Shown in pieces: positions 16,345-25,270 of a stretch of 64,000 nucleotides of DNA. The DNA is taken from assembly GCF_039539445.1 (NCBI RefSeq), contig NZ_BAABDD010000009.1:161570-225569 (forward strand). The letters are read 5' to 3'. The DNA is from Salinactinospora qingdaonensis. GTDB lineage: Bacteria; Actinomycetota; Actinomycetes; Streptosporangiales; Streptosporangiaceae. A program made the position numbers and the translations under genes. A model generated the notes under the pieces. The model saw only the letters and a program-made list of their open reading frames with translations. It was not told the origin of the DNA and did no database searches. The number at the start of each line of letters is the position of its first letter. The first letter of the stretch is position 1.

Positions 16345-17172
16345 TCAGAGGACATGGGTGACGGAGCCCTGCACGAGGTGGGCCCCGTCGAGGTCCCACA
16401 CGCCGAGCCGGCCGCACATGCCGTAGCGGGGCGCTCCGGCAGCGGGAGCGGCCGTGTGCACAGTCGCCTCCGCCAGGTGGGGCGCTGTTCCCGACGCGAG
16501 GTCGTCCAGGTGCGCTCCGGTGCGGCGCGCCTGCTCTCGGGCGCCCCGCAGCCACTTTTCGCGCCACTGTGCGACCTTTGGCGCGACGAGCTGAGCCGCG
16601 GCTTCGTGCAGCGGCGCGAGCTCTTGTGGGCCGTGGGCCAGCACCCGGTCGCGCAGCGCGAGGTAGCCCTCGACTGCGAGGTCGCGGCGCTGGCGGGCGG
16701 CGCGTGCCGCCCGCCCCTCCGTTGCGTCGGCGGGGGCCTCGGCCTCCTCAGCAGGAGGCACGGCCACGGCCTGCGCGTAGCGTTGCGGGTCGGCGAGCAC
16801 CTCGGGTGGGAAGGTGAGGACGGCGTCGCCGACCTCGGGCAGGCCGGCGTTTTGCATGACGACCAAGATCTCCAAGTCGCCGCTGACGTTGACGAGGCGG
16901 TGCACCGTGCCGGGGGTGAACCACAGCAGGGTGCCGGAGGCCAATTCGGTCTCGGCGTAGCCGCGTGAGCTCAAGGTCTCCAACCGTCCCTGCCCGGCCA
17001 GGACCACGTAGCCTTCGGCCGAGGCGGTGTGCAGGTGTGGGCTGCCGCCGCGTTTACCGTCGGCGGCTTCCCAGTCGTAGACCCGCAGGCGGGAAACTGC
17101 CGTAGCGCCGGGGAAGGACGCTCCCGTCGCAAGCGGGGCGCCGGGCCCGGCGAGGCCGTCGTGTTCTGTCAC
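16345..17172 (-). CDS. Cupin-domain protein of the transport locus
   Basis: The 275-residue protein has one clear N-terminal cupin barrel: PHLHTASAEGYVVLAGQG (metal-binding motif 1, about residues 45-62) and WFTPGTVHRLVNVSGDLEIL (motif 2). The C-terminal half is helical and charged, with no recognised domain. The GTG start overlaps the DUF6807 stop (GTGA), so the two are coupled. Cupins in such loci are often sugar isomerases, epimerases or sensors; no specific reaction can be assigned. It lies in the operon that continues into the family-5 transporter. Confidence 0.75.
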   Translation of the reverse strand: MTEHDGLAGPGAPLATGASFPGATAVSRLRVYDWEAADGKRGGSPHLHTASAEGYVVLAGQGRLETLSSRGYAETELASGTLLWFTPGTVHRLVNVSGDLEILVVMQNAGLPEVGDAVLTFPPEVLADPQRYAQAVAVPPAEEAEAPADATEGRAARAARQRRDLAVEGYLALRDRVLAHGPQELAPLHEAAAQLVAPKVAQWREKWLRGAREQARRTGAHLDDLASGTAPHLAEATVHTAAPAAGAPRYGMCGRLGVWDLDGAHLVQGSVTHVL

Positions 17173-18206
17173 TTCGTCCCCTCTGCGTGTTCCCTCTCAT
17201 GTTTCCCATCGGGCTCTTCCGCGGGGAGGCCGTGGGAGGGCCGGTCGCCGAGGAGGGGCAGGGCTTCGCTGCCGGCCGCGGCCAGCTTCTCCGCACCGTC
17301 GAGCTCCCACTGCCCGTCGGCGATCACTACCGCGTAGCGGCGGGTCAGGGTCTCTCCCGCCCCGACCTCGATCTCCTCATCGAAGAACGGGGCGGGGCAC
17401 ACGCAGGCGAACGGCTCGGAGCGGGCGAACCACCGCGTGGGGCGCTCATCGTTGTCGGGGGCGTCGACGAAGGCCAGTGTGGAGTGGCGTCCGTGGTCGT
17501 CATGCTGGCCGGTGAAGGCCATCCAGGGGGCGCGGGTCCCCATCAGTTCGTCACCGCCGGTCACCCCCGGCGTGTGGATGTGGCCGCCGGTGAAGGAGCG
17601 CGGGCCTCTCCAGAACAGTCCGCCGTACCCGGCGTTGACCCGTCCTTCTGTGGTGGGGCTGCCGATGGTGATGCTTTGGCCGCGGGTGTTGGTCATGGCG
17701 GTCTCGAACACCAGCACCCACGCCTGTAGGGCCGGTAGCAGCGTGACGGCGAAGCGGCGCCGCTCGGCAAACCACGCCGCCTGGTCCTGGGTGTGCCAGC
17801 GCAGGCGCTCGGTGACGCGCAGCACCCCCTCGTCCAACGCGAGCTTGTCGAAGCCCGTGTGGTCCATGGAGCCGTTGTTGTCGTATTGGGCATAGCCCAC
17901 ACCGCGGCGGTAGGTGACCCCGCCCCAGAAGTTCTCCGTGTCCACGTTCGGCAGCGACCACGCGATCCCCTTGTGCCAAACGTGGTCGTGGGGGCGGTAG
18001 AGGCTGACCGGGTCGCCGGCCAGTGTGCGCAGTGGGTGGAAGTAGGGGCGCGGGGATTCCAGTTGCACGTCCCACGGGCGGTAGACGTAGCGGGCCAGCT
18101 CCCGGCCGTTGGCGGTGATCCGCAGCGAGCGGTCCGCTTCGTGGAGCAGCCCCAGGCCGGTGGGGGCGGGTTCGGTGCCGGATTCGGGCATAGGGGTAGC
18201 GTCCAT
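17169..18206 (-). CDS. DUF6807 (PmoA-like) family protein
   Basis: The 345-residue protein belongs to the family annotated as PmoA or DUF6807, not to methane monooxygenase. Family traits are RPYFHPLRTLAGDPVSLYRP (residues about 52-71), DHVWHKGIAWSLPNV with conserved His, and ENFWGG. The fold is predicted beta-rich and the family is usually found beside sugar ABC transporters and Gfo/Idh/MocA oxidoreductases. Its reaction is unknown to me. It is the first gene of the minus-strand operon; a LacI-type palindrome lies about 40 bp upstream of its start. Confidence 0.75.
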   Translation of the reverse strand: MDATPMPESGTEPAPTGLGLLHEADRSLRITANGRELARYVYRPWDVQLESPRPYFHPLRTLAGDPVSLYRPHDHVWHKGIAWSLPNVDTENFWGGVTYRRGVGYAQYDNNGSMDHTGFDKLALDEGVLRVTERLRWHTQDQAAWFAERRRFAVTLLPALQAWVLVFETAMTNTRGQSITIGSPTTEGRVNAGYGGLFWRGPRSFTGGHIHTPGVTGGDELMGTRAPWMAFTGQHDDHGRHSTLAFVDAPDNDERPTRWFARSEPFACVCPAPFFDEEIEVGAGETLTRRYAVVIADGQWELDGAEKLAAAGSEALPLLGDRPSHGLPAEEPDGKHEREHAEGTK

Positions 18207-18246
18207 CTGTCGGTCAGCGCGGGAAACCTCTGCCGCCAGCCAGCAG

Positions 18247-18260
18247 AGGAAGCGCTTTCC
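18247..18260. promoter_or_regulatory. Probable LacI-family operator before the DUF6807-transporter operon
   Basis: The sequence around 18247-18260 reads aggaagcgctttcc, nearly identical to the perfect palindrome at 19672-19685 with one base missing in one arm. The core AAGCGCTT is palindromic, typical of LacI/CcpA-like operators in actinobacteria. It lies 41 bp upstream of the first gene, a position suited to repression. Confidence 0.65.
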
Positions 18261-18413
18261 CTCCTCACGTCGTTCGTTCGTGCTCGTGGTGTCGCTCGTT
18301 GTCGTGGCGGCGATGCCGGTGCTGCGGCAGCGGTCAGCTCGCCGGGCTCTCCGCGCTGTGGGAAGGCACCCCGGCCGACGACAGCCTCAGTTTCCCGGTC
18401 CAGCGCAGCGAGG

Positions 18414-19532
18414 TCACGTCCCGGCCTCTTGGCGCTGCGCGTGCGAGGAGGGGAGGGGCCAGGGGGGTCCCGCTCCCTCCATCCGCCGGTAGTGCGGGCT
18501 GTCCGAGGCGATCTCTCCGCGGCGCACCGGTTGACCGGAGAAGGCGGAGGCGTAGGTGGCGGCGACGAGTTCGAGAGTGTCGCGGGCGTGCGCGGTCGTC
18601 ACCGGTAGCGCCTCACCGGCTTCAAGCGCGGCGAAGACGGCGTCGAACTGGGCGGCGTGCCCCGAGGCGTGCCCCAGGGCGCCTTTGGCCCAGTCGGTCA
18701 GGACGCCCTCCTCCTCGGGGGCTGGAGTGACGGTCCAGTTCCCGTCGTTGTAGCCGTAGAGGTGTTCCAGTTCGACGGTGGCGCGTTCACAGTCAAAGCG
18801 CAGGTAGCTGGTCTCGCGTGGCGAGAGCAGCGAGTTGATCACTGTGGCCACGGCCCCGTTGGCGAATCGCACCAGTGCACACGAGAGGTCCTCGGTTTCG
18901 GTGGGCCGGTCCTGTCGGGCGGCGACAGCGGTCAACTCCGACCACTCGCCCAGCACCGACAGCAGCAGGTCGAACTGGTGGATGCCGTGGCCCATGGTGG
19001 GGCCGCCGCCTTCGTGCCCCCACGTTCCGCGCCAAGGGGCGGTGAAGTAGTCCGCCGGCCGGTACCACAGGGTGTTGCACACCGCCACGAGCGGCCGTCC
19101 CAGGGCTCCGGTCCCCAACAGGCGGCGCAGGTTGGCCGCGGCCGAGCCGAACCGGTGTTGGAATACGGTGGCGAACCGGGCCCCGCCGGCGTGTTCCGCG
19201 GCTGCGATCTCGTCCATGTCGGCCAGGCTCAGCGCCGGAGGTTTTTCGCACAGCACGTTCACACCGGCGGCAAGACAGGTCAGCGCCTGCTCCTTGTGCA
19301 CCCCCGGCGGGGTGCACAGGTGCACGAGGTCGACGCGCTCGTTGCCCAGCAATTCCGGAAGATCCCGGTAGCGCGCGGGAACGCTCCAGCGCTCACAGAA
19401 GTCGGCCAACCGCTCCTCGTCGGGGTCGGCGGCGGCGACGATGTCGGCACGGCCGTCCAACTTTGCCAGGTTCTCGGCGTGGATGGCGGCGATGCCACCC
19501 GTGCCGACAATGGCCACGCGGAATCTTCTCAT
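18414..19532 (-). CDS. Gfo/Idh/MocA family oxidoreductase
   Basis: The 372-residue NAD(P)-dependent dehydrogenase has the Rossmann motif GTGGIAAIHAENL (residues 10-22), the family's EKP motif in VLCEKPPALS, and the active-site stretch GPTMGHGIHQFDLL in the C-terminal alpha/beta domain. Substrates are typically sugars, inositols or their acids. It is a separate unit upstream of the DUF6807 operon but shares the same operator type, so it likely oxidises the solute brought in by the family-5 transporter. Substrate identity is not visible. Confidence 0.9.
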   Translation of the reverse strand: MRRFRVAIVGTGGIAAIHAENLAKLDGRADIVAAADPDEERLADFCERWSVPARYRDLPELLGNERVDLVHLCTPPGVHKEQALTCLAAGVNVLCEKPPALSLADMDEIAAAEHAGGARFATVFQHRFGSAAANLRRLLGTGALGRPLVAVCNTLWYRPADYFTAPWRGTWGHEGGGPTMGHGIHQFDLLLSVLGEWSELTAVAARQDRPTETEDLSCALVRFANGAVATVINSLLSPRETSYLRFDCERATVELEHLYGYNDGNWTVTPAPEEEGVLTDWAKGALGHASGHAAQFDAVFAALEAGEALPVTTAHARDTLELVAATYASAFSGQPVRRGEIASDSPHYRRMEGAGPPWPLPSSHAQRQEAGT

Positions 19533-19671
19533 CTATACGGCTCCTCGGGCGAAGCAGGGGACGATGCACCGGTGGGGCCGGTGCGAGTATCCGGAGTTGG
19601 CTGACAGAACTGATGGAGCGAATAAAAAGATCAACAACGAAACCCCCAGCCTCCCGGTGACGACATCGTTG

Positions 19672-19685
19672 GGAAAGCGCTTTCC
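19672..19685. promoter_or_regulatory. LacI-family operator, perfect 14-bp palindrome
   Basis: GGAAAGCGCTTTCC is a perfect palindrome 140 bp upstream of the Gfo/Idh gene and matches the LacI-type consensus. A near copy is at 18247-18260. No lacI-type regulator gene lies in this window, so the repressor must be encoded elsewhere. Confidence 0.75.
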
Positions 19686-20493
19686 TTATGGTTAAGATCC
19701 TGATCTCCCGCCCTAGCGAACAAACTCGTTACTCAGGTTCCAGCCGCAGTTGACGGCAACGGAGCCAATCGTCCGATCTGTCTTCCTCACCCGCCCAGGC
19801 CGACGTCACGGCGGAGGATGAGAAAGCGCCAGGCTACGTCTCGGAACACGAAAGCGCGCCATAACGCACCGTGGTGTGCGGTGGAGTGCCAGAGAGGAGA
19901 GAGCAGGACACCCGGTGGCCATGACGTGCGAAGTCCCAGGTTATAGCTGGATACGCTCATCGATGTCCTTCCGGTGTCCGGTGGGGGGTGACCGTGCGGA
20001 AAATTTCCGGTACTTTCTGGACTCAGAACCATAAGTTCCCGGACGGAATCCGTCAACGGTGTCGAAACACGCGCTTTTGAGGAGCGCATACCGGTACAAA
20101 TGAGAGGGAGATATCCCGAAATTTTCGGCGACATCGGGCCGGCTCAGCGGCACCGAGCCGGCTGCCTCCGATAAGTCCAGCCTGAATATCGCGCCCCTGT
20201 TCCCCGCTTCGGGGCGCAACAGGGTGGTTCCGCCTGCTGCCGCGGCGTTTCTGGTGAATCTCGAGGCCAGGAAAACGAGGAAGGCTTTGTCGACTGAGAA
20301 AGCCAAAAGACACAGATCACGGGGGAGTGGTGGGCGTCGCCGCAACGAGCGGCAGGCATACCTGGGGCCTCAGTAAGGGCGGATATCCGGGCCAAGCCGC
20401 GACGGCGTCGATCGCGGGCGCACCGGCAATGCCGTGCCCTGACTCCAGGGACGGGAGTTCGGCTTTGTTCGGCTCACCCGTGCCAGCCTCGTA
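19686..20493. other. Gene-poor stretch of lower GC
   Basis: About 800 bp between the Gfo/Idh operator and the frameshifted isomerase gene. Base composition is less GC-rich than the neighbours. Apart from a possible helix-turn-helix remnant (19941-20345, separate entry) I see no gene. Confidence 0.5.
19941..20345 (-). CDS. Hypothetical ORF with a helix-turn-helix-like segment, possible gene remnant
   Basis: A 134-codon minus-strand frame contains SRPDVAENFGISPSHLYRYA, which resembles the first helix-turn-helix of AraC regulators or the Crp/Fnr recognition helix. The sequence on both sides shows no recognisable domain, and ribosome-binding sites are not evident. It may be the decayed end of a regulator, perhaps once linked to the neighbouring sugar locus. 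It could equally be chance. Confidence 0.25.
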   Translation of the reverse strand: MRRRPPLPRDLCLLAFSVDKAFLVFLASRFTRNAAAAGGTTLLRPEAGNRGAIFRLDLSEAAGSVPLSRPDVAENFGISPSHLYRYALLKSACFDTVDGFRPGTYGSESRKYRKFSARSPPTGHRKDIDERIQL

Positions 20494-21338
20494 TCAGCAG
20501 ACAATGGACACTACCTCGAGCGCCGGGCCGGTGTACTGCTCAGGGCCTGCCCTACGGGCCCGGCCGGCCGCCTCGCGGGGAGTGATGCCGTGTGTGCACA
20601 GCCGCCATGTGGTCTTAGCGTCCAGCTCCACGGTCGGCCGCTGCGCGCTGCGCCGGTCGACTCTCCAGCCACCTGCGCGGCGTTCGCACCTCCGGTCGCC
20701 GCCGGCGGGACCGGTCACGGTGAAGCGCAGTAGTGCTCCCCGGGGTGCCGGCACTGCTCGCAGCGGGTGCGCCAGCGGGCGCAGGAACGTGTCCAGCACC
20801 GGGAAGAGGAACGCTGGCTGCTTGAATCCCGGCCGGTCGGTGGCGTCACGGCTCTGCTGCTGGCGGGTCCAGTGCTCGGTGTGCTCCCGCGCCGCGTCCA
20901 GCCAGACGGGCGCCGGGCCGGACCCCGCCCAGGTGACCGACTCGCCCAGGGCATCCAGGTCGACGCCGCTCCAGTAGGCGAGGGTCTGGTCGCCGACGTG
21001 GTCGAGCATGTCCACCAGCCTCCGTGGGCTCCAGCCTCGCGTGGCACGCCCCCACTCCTCGTTGATCCGGTCGATGAAACACGGGAAGGACTCGCCCGCA
21101 CGGGGAGTGCACGGTGTGGGTGTAGCTGTCCCCCGCGTGCGAGCCGGTTGAGTTGGCCGCCCAGGACGTGTGCCGCGGTGGCGTGGACCGACCAGCCGGG
21201 GCAGGCGGTGGGACGCTGCCACTCCTCGTCGGTGAGTTCCCGCAGCAGCCCGGTGAGCGCCTCCTGCTGCGGGGCGAACAGGTCGGTCACGTCGATCCAC
21301 GGCCCCAGCCACGCGGTATCGCCTATGGAATGGCTCAT
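20494..21338 (-). pseudogene. Maleylpyruvate isomerase-family (mycothiol-dependent, DinB-like) protein, frameshifted
   Basis: The N-terminal 70 codons from ATG 21338 give a clear family start: LLRELTDEEWQRPTACPGWS, then VHATAAHVLGGQLNRLA, where the His belongs to the DinB-like metal site. The rest (FIDRINEEWGRATRGWSP, then RLVDMLDHVGDQTLAYW and the C-terminal domain) is encoded in a different frame down to the stop at 20494. The frame change falls near 21100-21131 in a GC-rich stretch. Without it the product would be about 281 residues. Intact homologues act on small electrophiles with mycothiol. It is either a recent pseudogene or a sequencing error. Confidence 0.75.
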
Positions 21339-21636
21339 GCGCACACTCTGCCCGCGGTCGCATCGTCGGGCTATCGATTTCTCGCCCGCCCCGACGGCTC
21401 CCGGAAAGGAGGTGAGCCACCGGGCGAGCACTGCTCGGCCACCCCGTCCCACGCGGCTCTCCTCGGCTCTGATGCCGCTGGGCGCCGGTACGCCAATCCT
21501 GGGGAGATCCGATACAGAAACCACCAAAGATATGTGCGGTCTCCACATGTGAATTGGGTTACTGCTCCCCTAGGTTCAGATCACACATATCGAGGCGGGC
21601 CGCTCCGCCTTCACCCCCTACCTTCCTGGAGCCCCC

Positions 21637-22824
21637 ATGCCACAATCCTCGCGACGAACCCTTCCCGCCGCGCTGTGCACCGTGACGCTGGTGTTGAGCG
21701 CCTGCGGCGCTCCCGGCGCCATCCCCGAGGAGCAAGGCGAGGACGGCCCCATCAAGGTCGGCGTCGTCTACTCGGCCTCCGGTCCGCTGGCCACCTACGG
21801 CAAGCTCTACTACGAGGGGTTCCAGGCCGGCCTGGACTACGCCACCGACGGCACGATGGAGCTCGACGGCCGTCCCATCGAAGTCACCGAGATGGACGAT
21901 GCCGGCGACCCGGCCAAGGCGGTCTCGGCGGCCCGGGAGTTGATCGGCAGCGGCCACACCATCCTGGCCGGCTCCACCTCTTCCGGCGTCGCGGTGCAGG
22001 TCGCCCCGGTGGCCGCGGAGAACGAGGTGCTGTTCGTCTCCGGGCCGGCCGCCACCGACGCCATCACCGGTGTCAACGACTACACTTTCCGCTCTGGCCG
22101 CCAGACCTACCAGGACATCCGTACCGCCGCCACCTTCATGGCCGACCCCGACGGCGCCGACGTCACCGTCTTCGCCCAGCAGAGCGCCTTCGGCCAGGAC
22201 AACGTCGACGCGGTCACCGCGGTCTTGGAAGAGCAGGGCGCCACGGTCGATTCGATCCTGGCCCCGCCCGACTCCACCGACCTGATCCCCTTCGCCGAGC
22301 AGGCCCGGGAAGCCGACCCCGACCTGCTGTTCGTGGCGTGGGCGGGGGAGACGGCCTCGGCCATGTGGCAGGCGTTGGGCCAGCGCGGCGTATTGGAGTC
22401 CACCAAGGTTGTCACCGGTCTGGACATCAGCGCCTCCTACCCCGTCTTCGGCGAGCACAAGGGCGACATCGAATTCTTGGCGCACTACTTCGACGGTGCG
22501 GCCGATACCGAGGTCGCCGCAGCTATGAGGGAGCGGGTGGAGCAGGACGGCGGAACCGTCGACCTTTTCACCCCCGACGGCTTCACCGCCGCCCAGATGG
22601 TCGTGCGGGCCGCGTCGGCAGGCGATGACACTCAAGAGCGTATCTCCGCCCTGGAAGGCTGGACCTTCGACGGCGTCAAGGGCGAGCTGACCGTGCGCGC
22701 CGAGGATCACGCCCTGCTGCAACCCATGTACCAGGCGCGGCTGACCGGATCGGGCGAGGATGCCCACCCCGAATTGGTGGAGTCGGTTCCCGCCGACCGG
22801 ATCGCGCCCCCGGTTGGCGAGTAG
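21637..22824 (+). CDS. Branched-chain-amino-acid-type ABC transporter substrate-binding lipoprotein
   Basis: The 395-residue lipoprotein has a signal peptide ending in the lipobox LSAC (Cys23), then the Peripla_BP_6 domain beginning IKVGVVYSASGPLATYGKLY. Motifs LIGSGHTILAGSTSSGVAV and VFAQQSAFGQDNVDAV are typical of LivK-like receptors of amino acids, amides and short organic acids. It heads an operon of two ATPases, two permeases and a hydrolase. Given the adjacent PHB depolymerase and 3-hydroxybutyrate dehydrogenase, a hydroxy-acid or short ester ligand is a reasonable inference. Confidence 0.9.
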   Translation: MPQSSRRTLPAALCTVTLVLSACGAPGAIPEEQGEDGPIKVGVVYSASGPLATYGKLYYEGFQAGLDYATDGTMELDGRPIEVTEMDDAGDPAKAVSAARELIGSGHTILAGSTSSGVAVQVAPVAAENEVLFVSGPAATDAITGVNDYTFRSGRQTYQDIRTAATFMADPDGADVTVFAQQSAFGQDNVDAVTAVLEEQGATVDSILAPPDSTDLIPFAEQAREADPDLLFVAWAGETASAMWQALGQRGVLESTKVVTGLDISASYPVFGEHKGDIEFLAHYFDGAADTEVAAAMRERVEQDGGTVDLFTPDGFTAAQMVVRAASAGDDTQERISALEGWTFDGVKGELTVRAEDHALLQPMYQARLTGSGEDAHPELVESVPADRIAPPVGE

Positions 22825-22830
22825 CCGGCC

Positions 22831-23616
22831 ATGAGCGTGTCCCCACCCCCGTCCCACTCCGAGCCGCAGGCGGCCCCCGCGCTGACCCTGACTGACCTGT
22901 CCTGGTCGGTGGGGGGCGCCACCATCGTCGACCGGGTGACCATGCACGTCGCAACCGGCGAGTTCATCGCAGTCATCGGCCCCAACGGAGCGGGCAAAAC
23001 CTCGCTGTTCAACCTGGTCTCGGGGCTGACCCGCCCCACCGGCGGGCGAATCCTGCTGGGCGGGACCGATGTCACCACCGAGCGTCCCTACCAGCGCACT
23101 CGACGCGGCCTGGGGCGCACCTTCCAGACCTCCAGCGTCTTCGCTGACCTCAGTGTCGAGGAGAACGTGGATCTGGCCGCCCAGGCTCGTGCCGGCGGCT
23201 CGCACCGGTTCTGGCGCCGGGCCGCGGCTGCCGGCGGGCTGGGCACCACCGAGGTGCTGGAGCTGGTGCGTCTGGACCACCGGCGGGCCGCCACGGCCGG
23301 CGGGCTGTCCCACGGCGACAAACGCAAGCTGGAGCTGGCGCTGCTGCTGGCGCGCGGTCCCGAGCTGATCCTGCTGGACGAACCCATGGCCGGAGTCAGC
23401 GCCGGGGAAGTCGGTGAACTCACCGCCGTCATCCATGCAGTACAACGCGAGCGCCACTGCACCGTGCTCATGGTCGAGCACCACATGGAGGTGCTGCTGG
23501 ACATGGCCGACCGGCTGGCCGTCATGCACCACGGGGAACTGCTGGCTTTCGCCGCCCCCGAGACCGCCATGGCCGACCCCGACGTACAGGCCGCCTACCT
23601 GGGGGAGTCGTTGTGA
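22831..23616 (+). CDS. ABC transporter ATP-binding protein, LivG type
   Basis: The 261-residue ATPase has Walker A GPNGAGKTS, signature LSHGDKRKLELALLL (the Gly-Gly signature replaced by His-Gly), Walker B LILLDEPMAG and the LivG-type ending AETAMADPDVQAAYLGE-like tail. The sequence GLGRTFQTSSVFADLSVEEN is the family Q-loop region. It starts 7 bp after the receptor gene and overlaps the next ATPase by 4 bp. With the LivF-type ATPase it drives the two permeases. Confidence 0.92.
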   Translation: MSVSPPPSHSEPQAAPALTLTDLSWSVGGATIVDRVTMHVATGEFIAVIGPNGAGKTSLFNLVSGLTRPTGGRILLGGTDVTTERPYQRTRRGLGRTFQTSSVFADLSVEENVDLAAQARAGGSHRFWRRAAAAGGLGTTEVLELVRLDHRRAATAGGLSHGDKRKLELALLLARGPELILLDEPMAGVSAGEVGELTAVIHAVQRERHCTVLMVEHHMEVLLDMADRLAVMHHGELLAFAAPETAMADPDVQAAYLGESL

Positions 23617-24377
23617 GTGCCCTACCTGCCCAACCGCCGCTGCTGCGGGTGTGCGGACTGCACGTACGCATCGAGGGGTCCCACATCCTACAGGGCGTGG
23701 ACCTGACGGTGCCCGCCAGCGGCGTCACCGCCCTGCTGGGCCGCAACGGCGTGGGAAAGACCACCACGGTCAAGGCCATCCTGGGACTGGTGCCGCGCAC
23801 CGGCGAGATCCGCCTGGACGGGCGCGACATCACCGCCAGCCCCACCCACGAGATCATCCGCTCCGGCATCGGCTACGTGCCCGAGGATCGGGGCGTGTTC
23901 AAGGCGCTGACCGTGGCCGAGAACCTGCGTCTCGCCCACCGGCGCGGCGTCGAGCCCCGCTACGGCTTTGTCCACGAACTGTTTCCCGAGCTTAAGCAGC
24001 GCGCGACCCAGGCCGCCGGCACGCTTTCGGGGGGCCAGCAGCAGATGCTGGCCACCGGTCGGGCGCTGCTCAACGACAACCGGCTGCTGGTGGTCGACGA
24101 GCCCACCCAAGGCTTGGCGCCGCGCGTCGTGACCGAGGTCGCCGAGGCCATGGCGCGCGCCGCCCAAGAGGTGCCGGTGCTGCTGGTCGAACAGAACCTG
24201 GCGCTGGTGCGCCGCGTCGCCCACCGTGCCGTGGTCGTCGACGCCGGCCGGGTCGTCCACACCGGTCCGGCCGCCGATCTCCTGGACGACCCCGGCCGTA
24301 CCAGGGAGTTGCTCGGAGTCGCCAAAGGGCCGGCGCAGCGCTTTGCCGCGCCGGCGACACAGAGGGAGGACCGTTGA
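23613..24377 (+). CDS. ABC transporter ATP-binding protein, LivF type
   Basis: The 254-residue ATPase shows Walker A GRNGVGKTT, GIGYVPEDRGVFKALTVAEN, signature LSGGQQQMLATGRAL and Walker B LLVVDEPTQGLAP, all LivF hallmarks. It overlaps LivG-type and LivH-type genes by 4 bp on each side, so the operon is tightly coupled. It is the second cytoplasmic ATPase of the importer. Confidence 0.92.
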   Translation: MSALPAQPPLLRVCGLHVRIEGSHILQGVDLTVPASGVTALLGRNGVGKTTTVKAILGLVPRTGEIRLDGRDITASPTHEIIRSGIGYVPEDRGVFKALTVAENLRLAHRRGVEPRYGFVHELFPELKQRATQAAGTLSGGQQQMLATGRALLNDNRLLVVDEPTQGLAPRVVTEVAEAMARAAQEVPVLLVEQNLALVRRVAHRAVVVDAGRVVHTGPAADLLDDPGRTRELLGVAKGPAQRFAAPATQREDR

Positions 24378-25270
24378 GCACTGTCGTGCTGCTCCTGGCG
24401 ACCGGCCTGGGCCTGGGGGCGCTGTACTTCCTCGTCGCCTCGGGGCTGTCGCTGATCTTCGGGCTGATGGACGTGCTGAACTTCGCTCACGGCGCGTTCC
24501 TAACCATCGGCGCCTACGCCACATGGTGGGCCTCGGTGAGCCTGCCGTGGGCCGCAGGGAGCGGATGGGGGTTCGTGGCCGCCGCGGCGTTTGGTACCGC
24601 GGCCGGCACCGTCGCCGCCACCCTGCTGGAGCTGTTCATCATCCGTCCGCTCTATGGACGCCACCGCGAGCAGATCCTCGTCACCGTCGGGCTGAGCCTG
24701 GCACTGCCCGCCCTGGTGCAGGCGATATGGGGAGCCGACCCCCTGTCGTTCCCGCGCCCCGACCTGGTCAGGGGGACCGTGCCGGTGCTGGGCGTGGCGA
24801 TCCCCAACGACCGTGTGCTGTTGATCGTCGTGGCCGCGGCCGTGCTGGCCGCGCTGCTGGTGTTCGCCGGCCGCACCCGCTACGGGTTGATCGTGCGCGC
24901 CGGGGTGGAGGACCGTGCCATGGTCACCGCTTTGGGTATCGACGTGCGCAAGGCGTTCACGCTGGTATTCGCGATCGGCGGCGCGGCTGCCTCGCTGGCC
25001 GGAGCCCTCAGCGGGCTCTACTTCGGCGTGGTGACTCCCACCCAGGGGGTCTCGCTGCTGATCTTCGCCTTCATCGTGGTGGTCATCGGCGGCACCGCCT
25101 CCATCACCGGCTGCGCCGTGGCCGCCGTCACCGTCGCGATGATCCAGCAGTTCGCCAACTACTACACCGTTGCCGGGCTGGGCGACATCGCGGTGGTCGC
25201 GGTGCTGGCCACGGTGCTGCTCACCCGTAAGGGCGGGTTGACCAAGAGGGTCGCGGAGCGGGTGGCCTGA
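24374..25270 (+). CDS. ABC transporter permease, LivH type
   Basis: The 298-residue membrane subunit has about eight hydrophobic segments and the family start GLGLGALYFLVASGLSLIFG with LMDVLNFAHGAFLTIGAYA. The coupling sequence EDRAMVTALGIDVRKAFTL matches the EAA region of the branched-chain permeases. It overlaps the LivF-type gene by 4 bp. A 317-bp non-coding gap separates it from the LivM-type gene, unusual in such operons. Confidence 0.92.
   Translation: MSTVVLLLATGLGLGALYFLVASGLSLIFGLMDVLNFAHGAFLTIGAYATWWASVSLPWAAGSGWGFVAAAAFGTAAGTVAATLLELFIIRPLYGRHREQILVTVGLSLALPALVQAIWGADPLSFPRPDLVRGTVPVLGVAIPNDRVLLIVVAAAVLAALLVFAGRTRYGLIVRAGVEDRAMVTALGIDVRKAFTLVFAIGGAAASLAGALSGLYFGVVTPTQGVSLLIFAFIVVVIGGTASITGCAVAAVTVAMIQQFANYYTVAGLGDIAVVAVLATVLLTRKGGLTKRVAERVA

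Noticed and set aside
17169..18206. Methane monooxygenase subunit (the PmoA name)
   Set aside because: The name is a database label; the protein is soluble, lacks membrane helices and belongs to DUF6807.
21559..23532. A 657-codon minus-strand frame opposite the Liv-type receptor and ATPase genes
   Set aside because: It is antisense to two clear genes and has the Gly/His/Val-rich composition of GC-skewed mirror frames.
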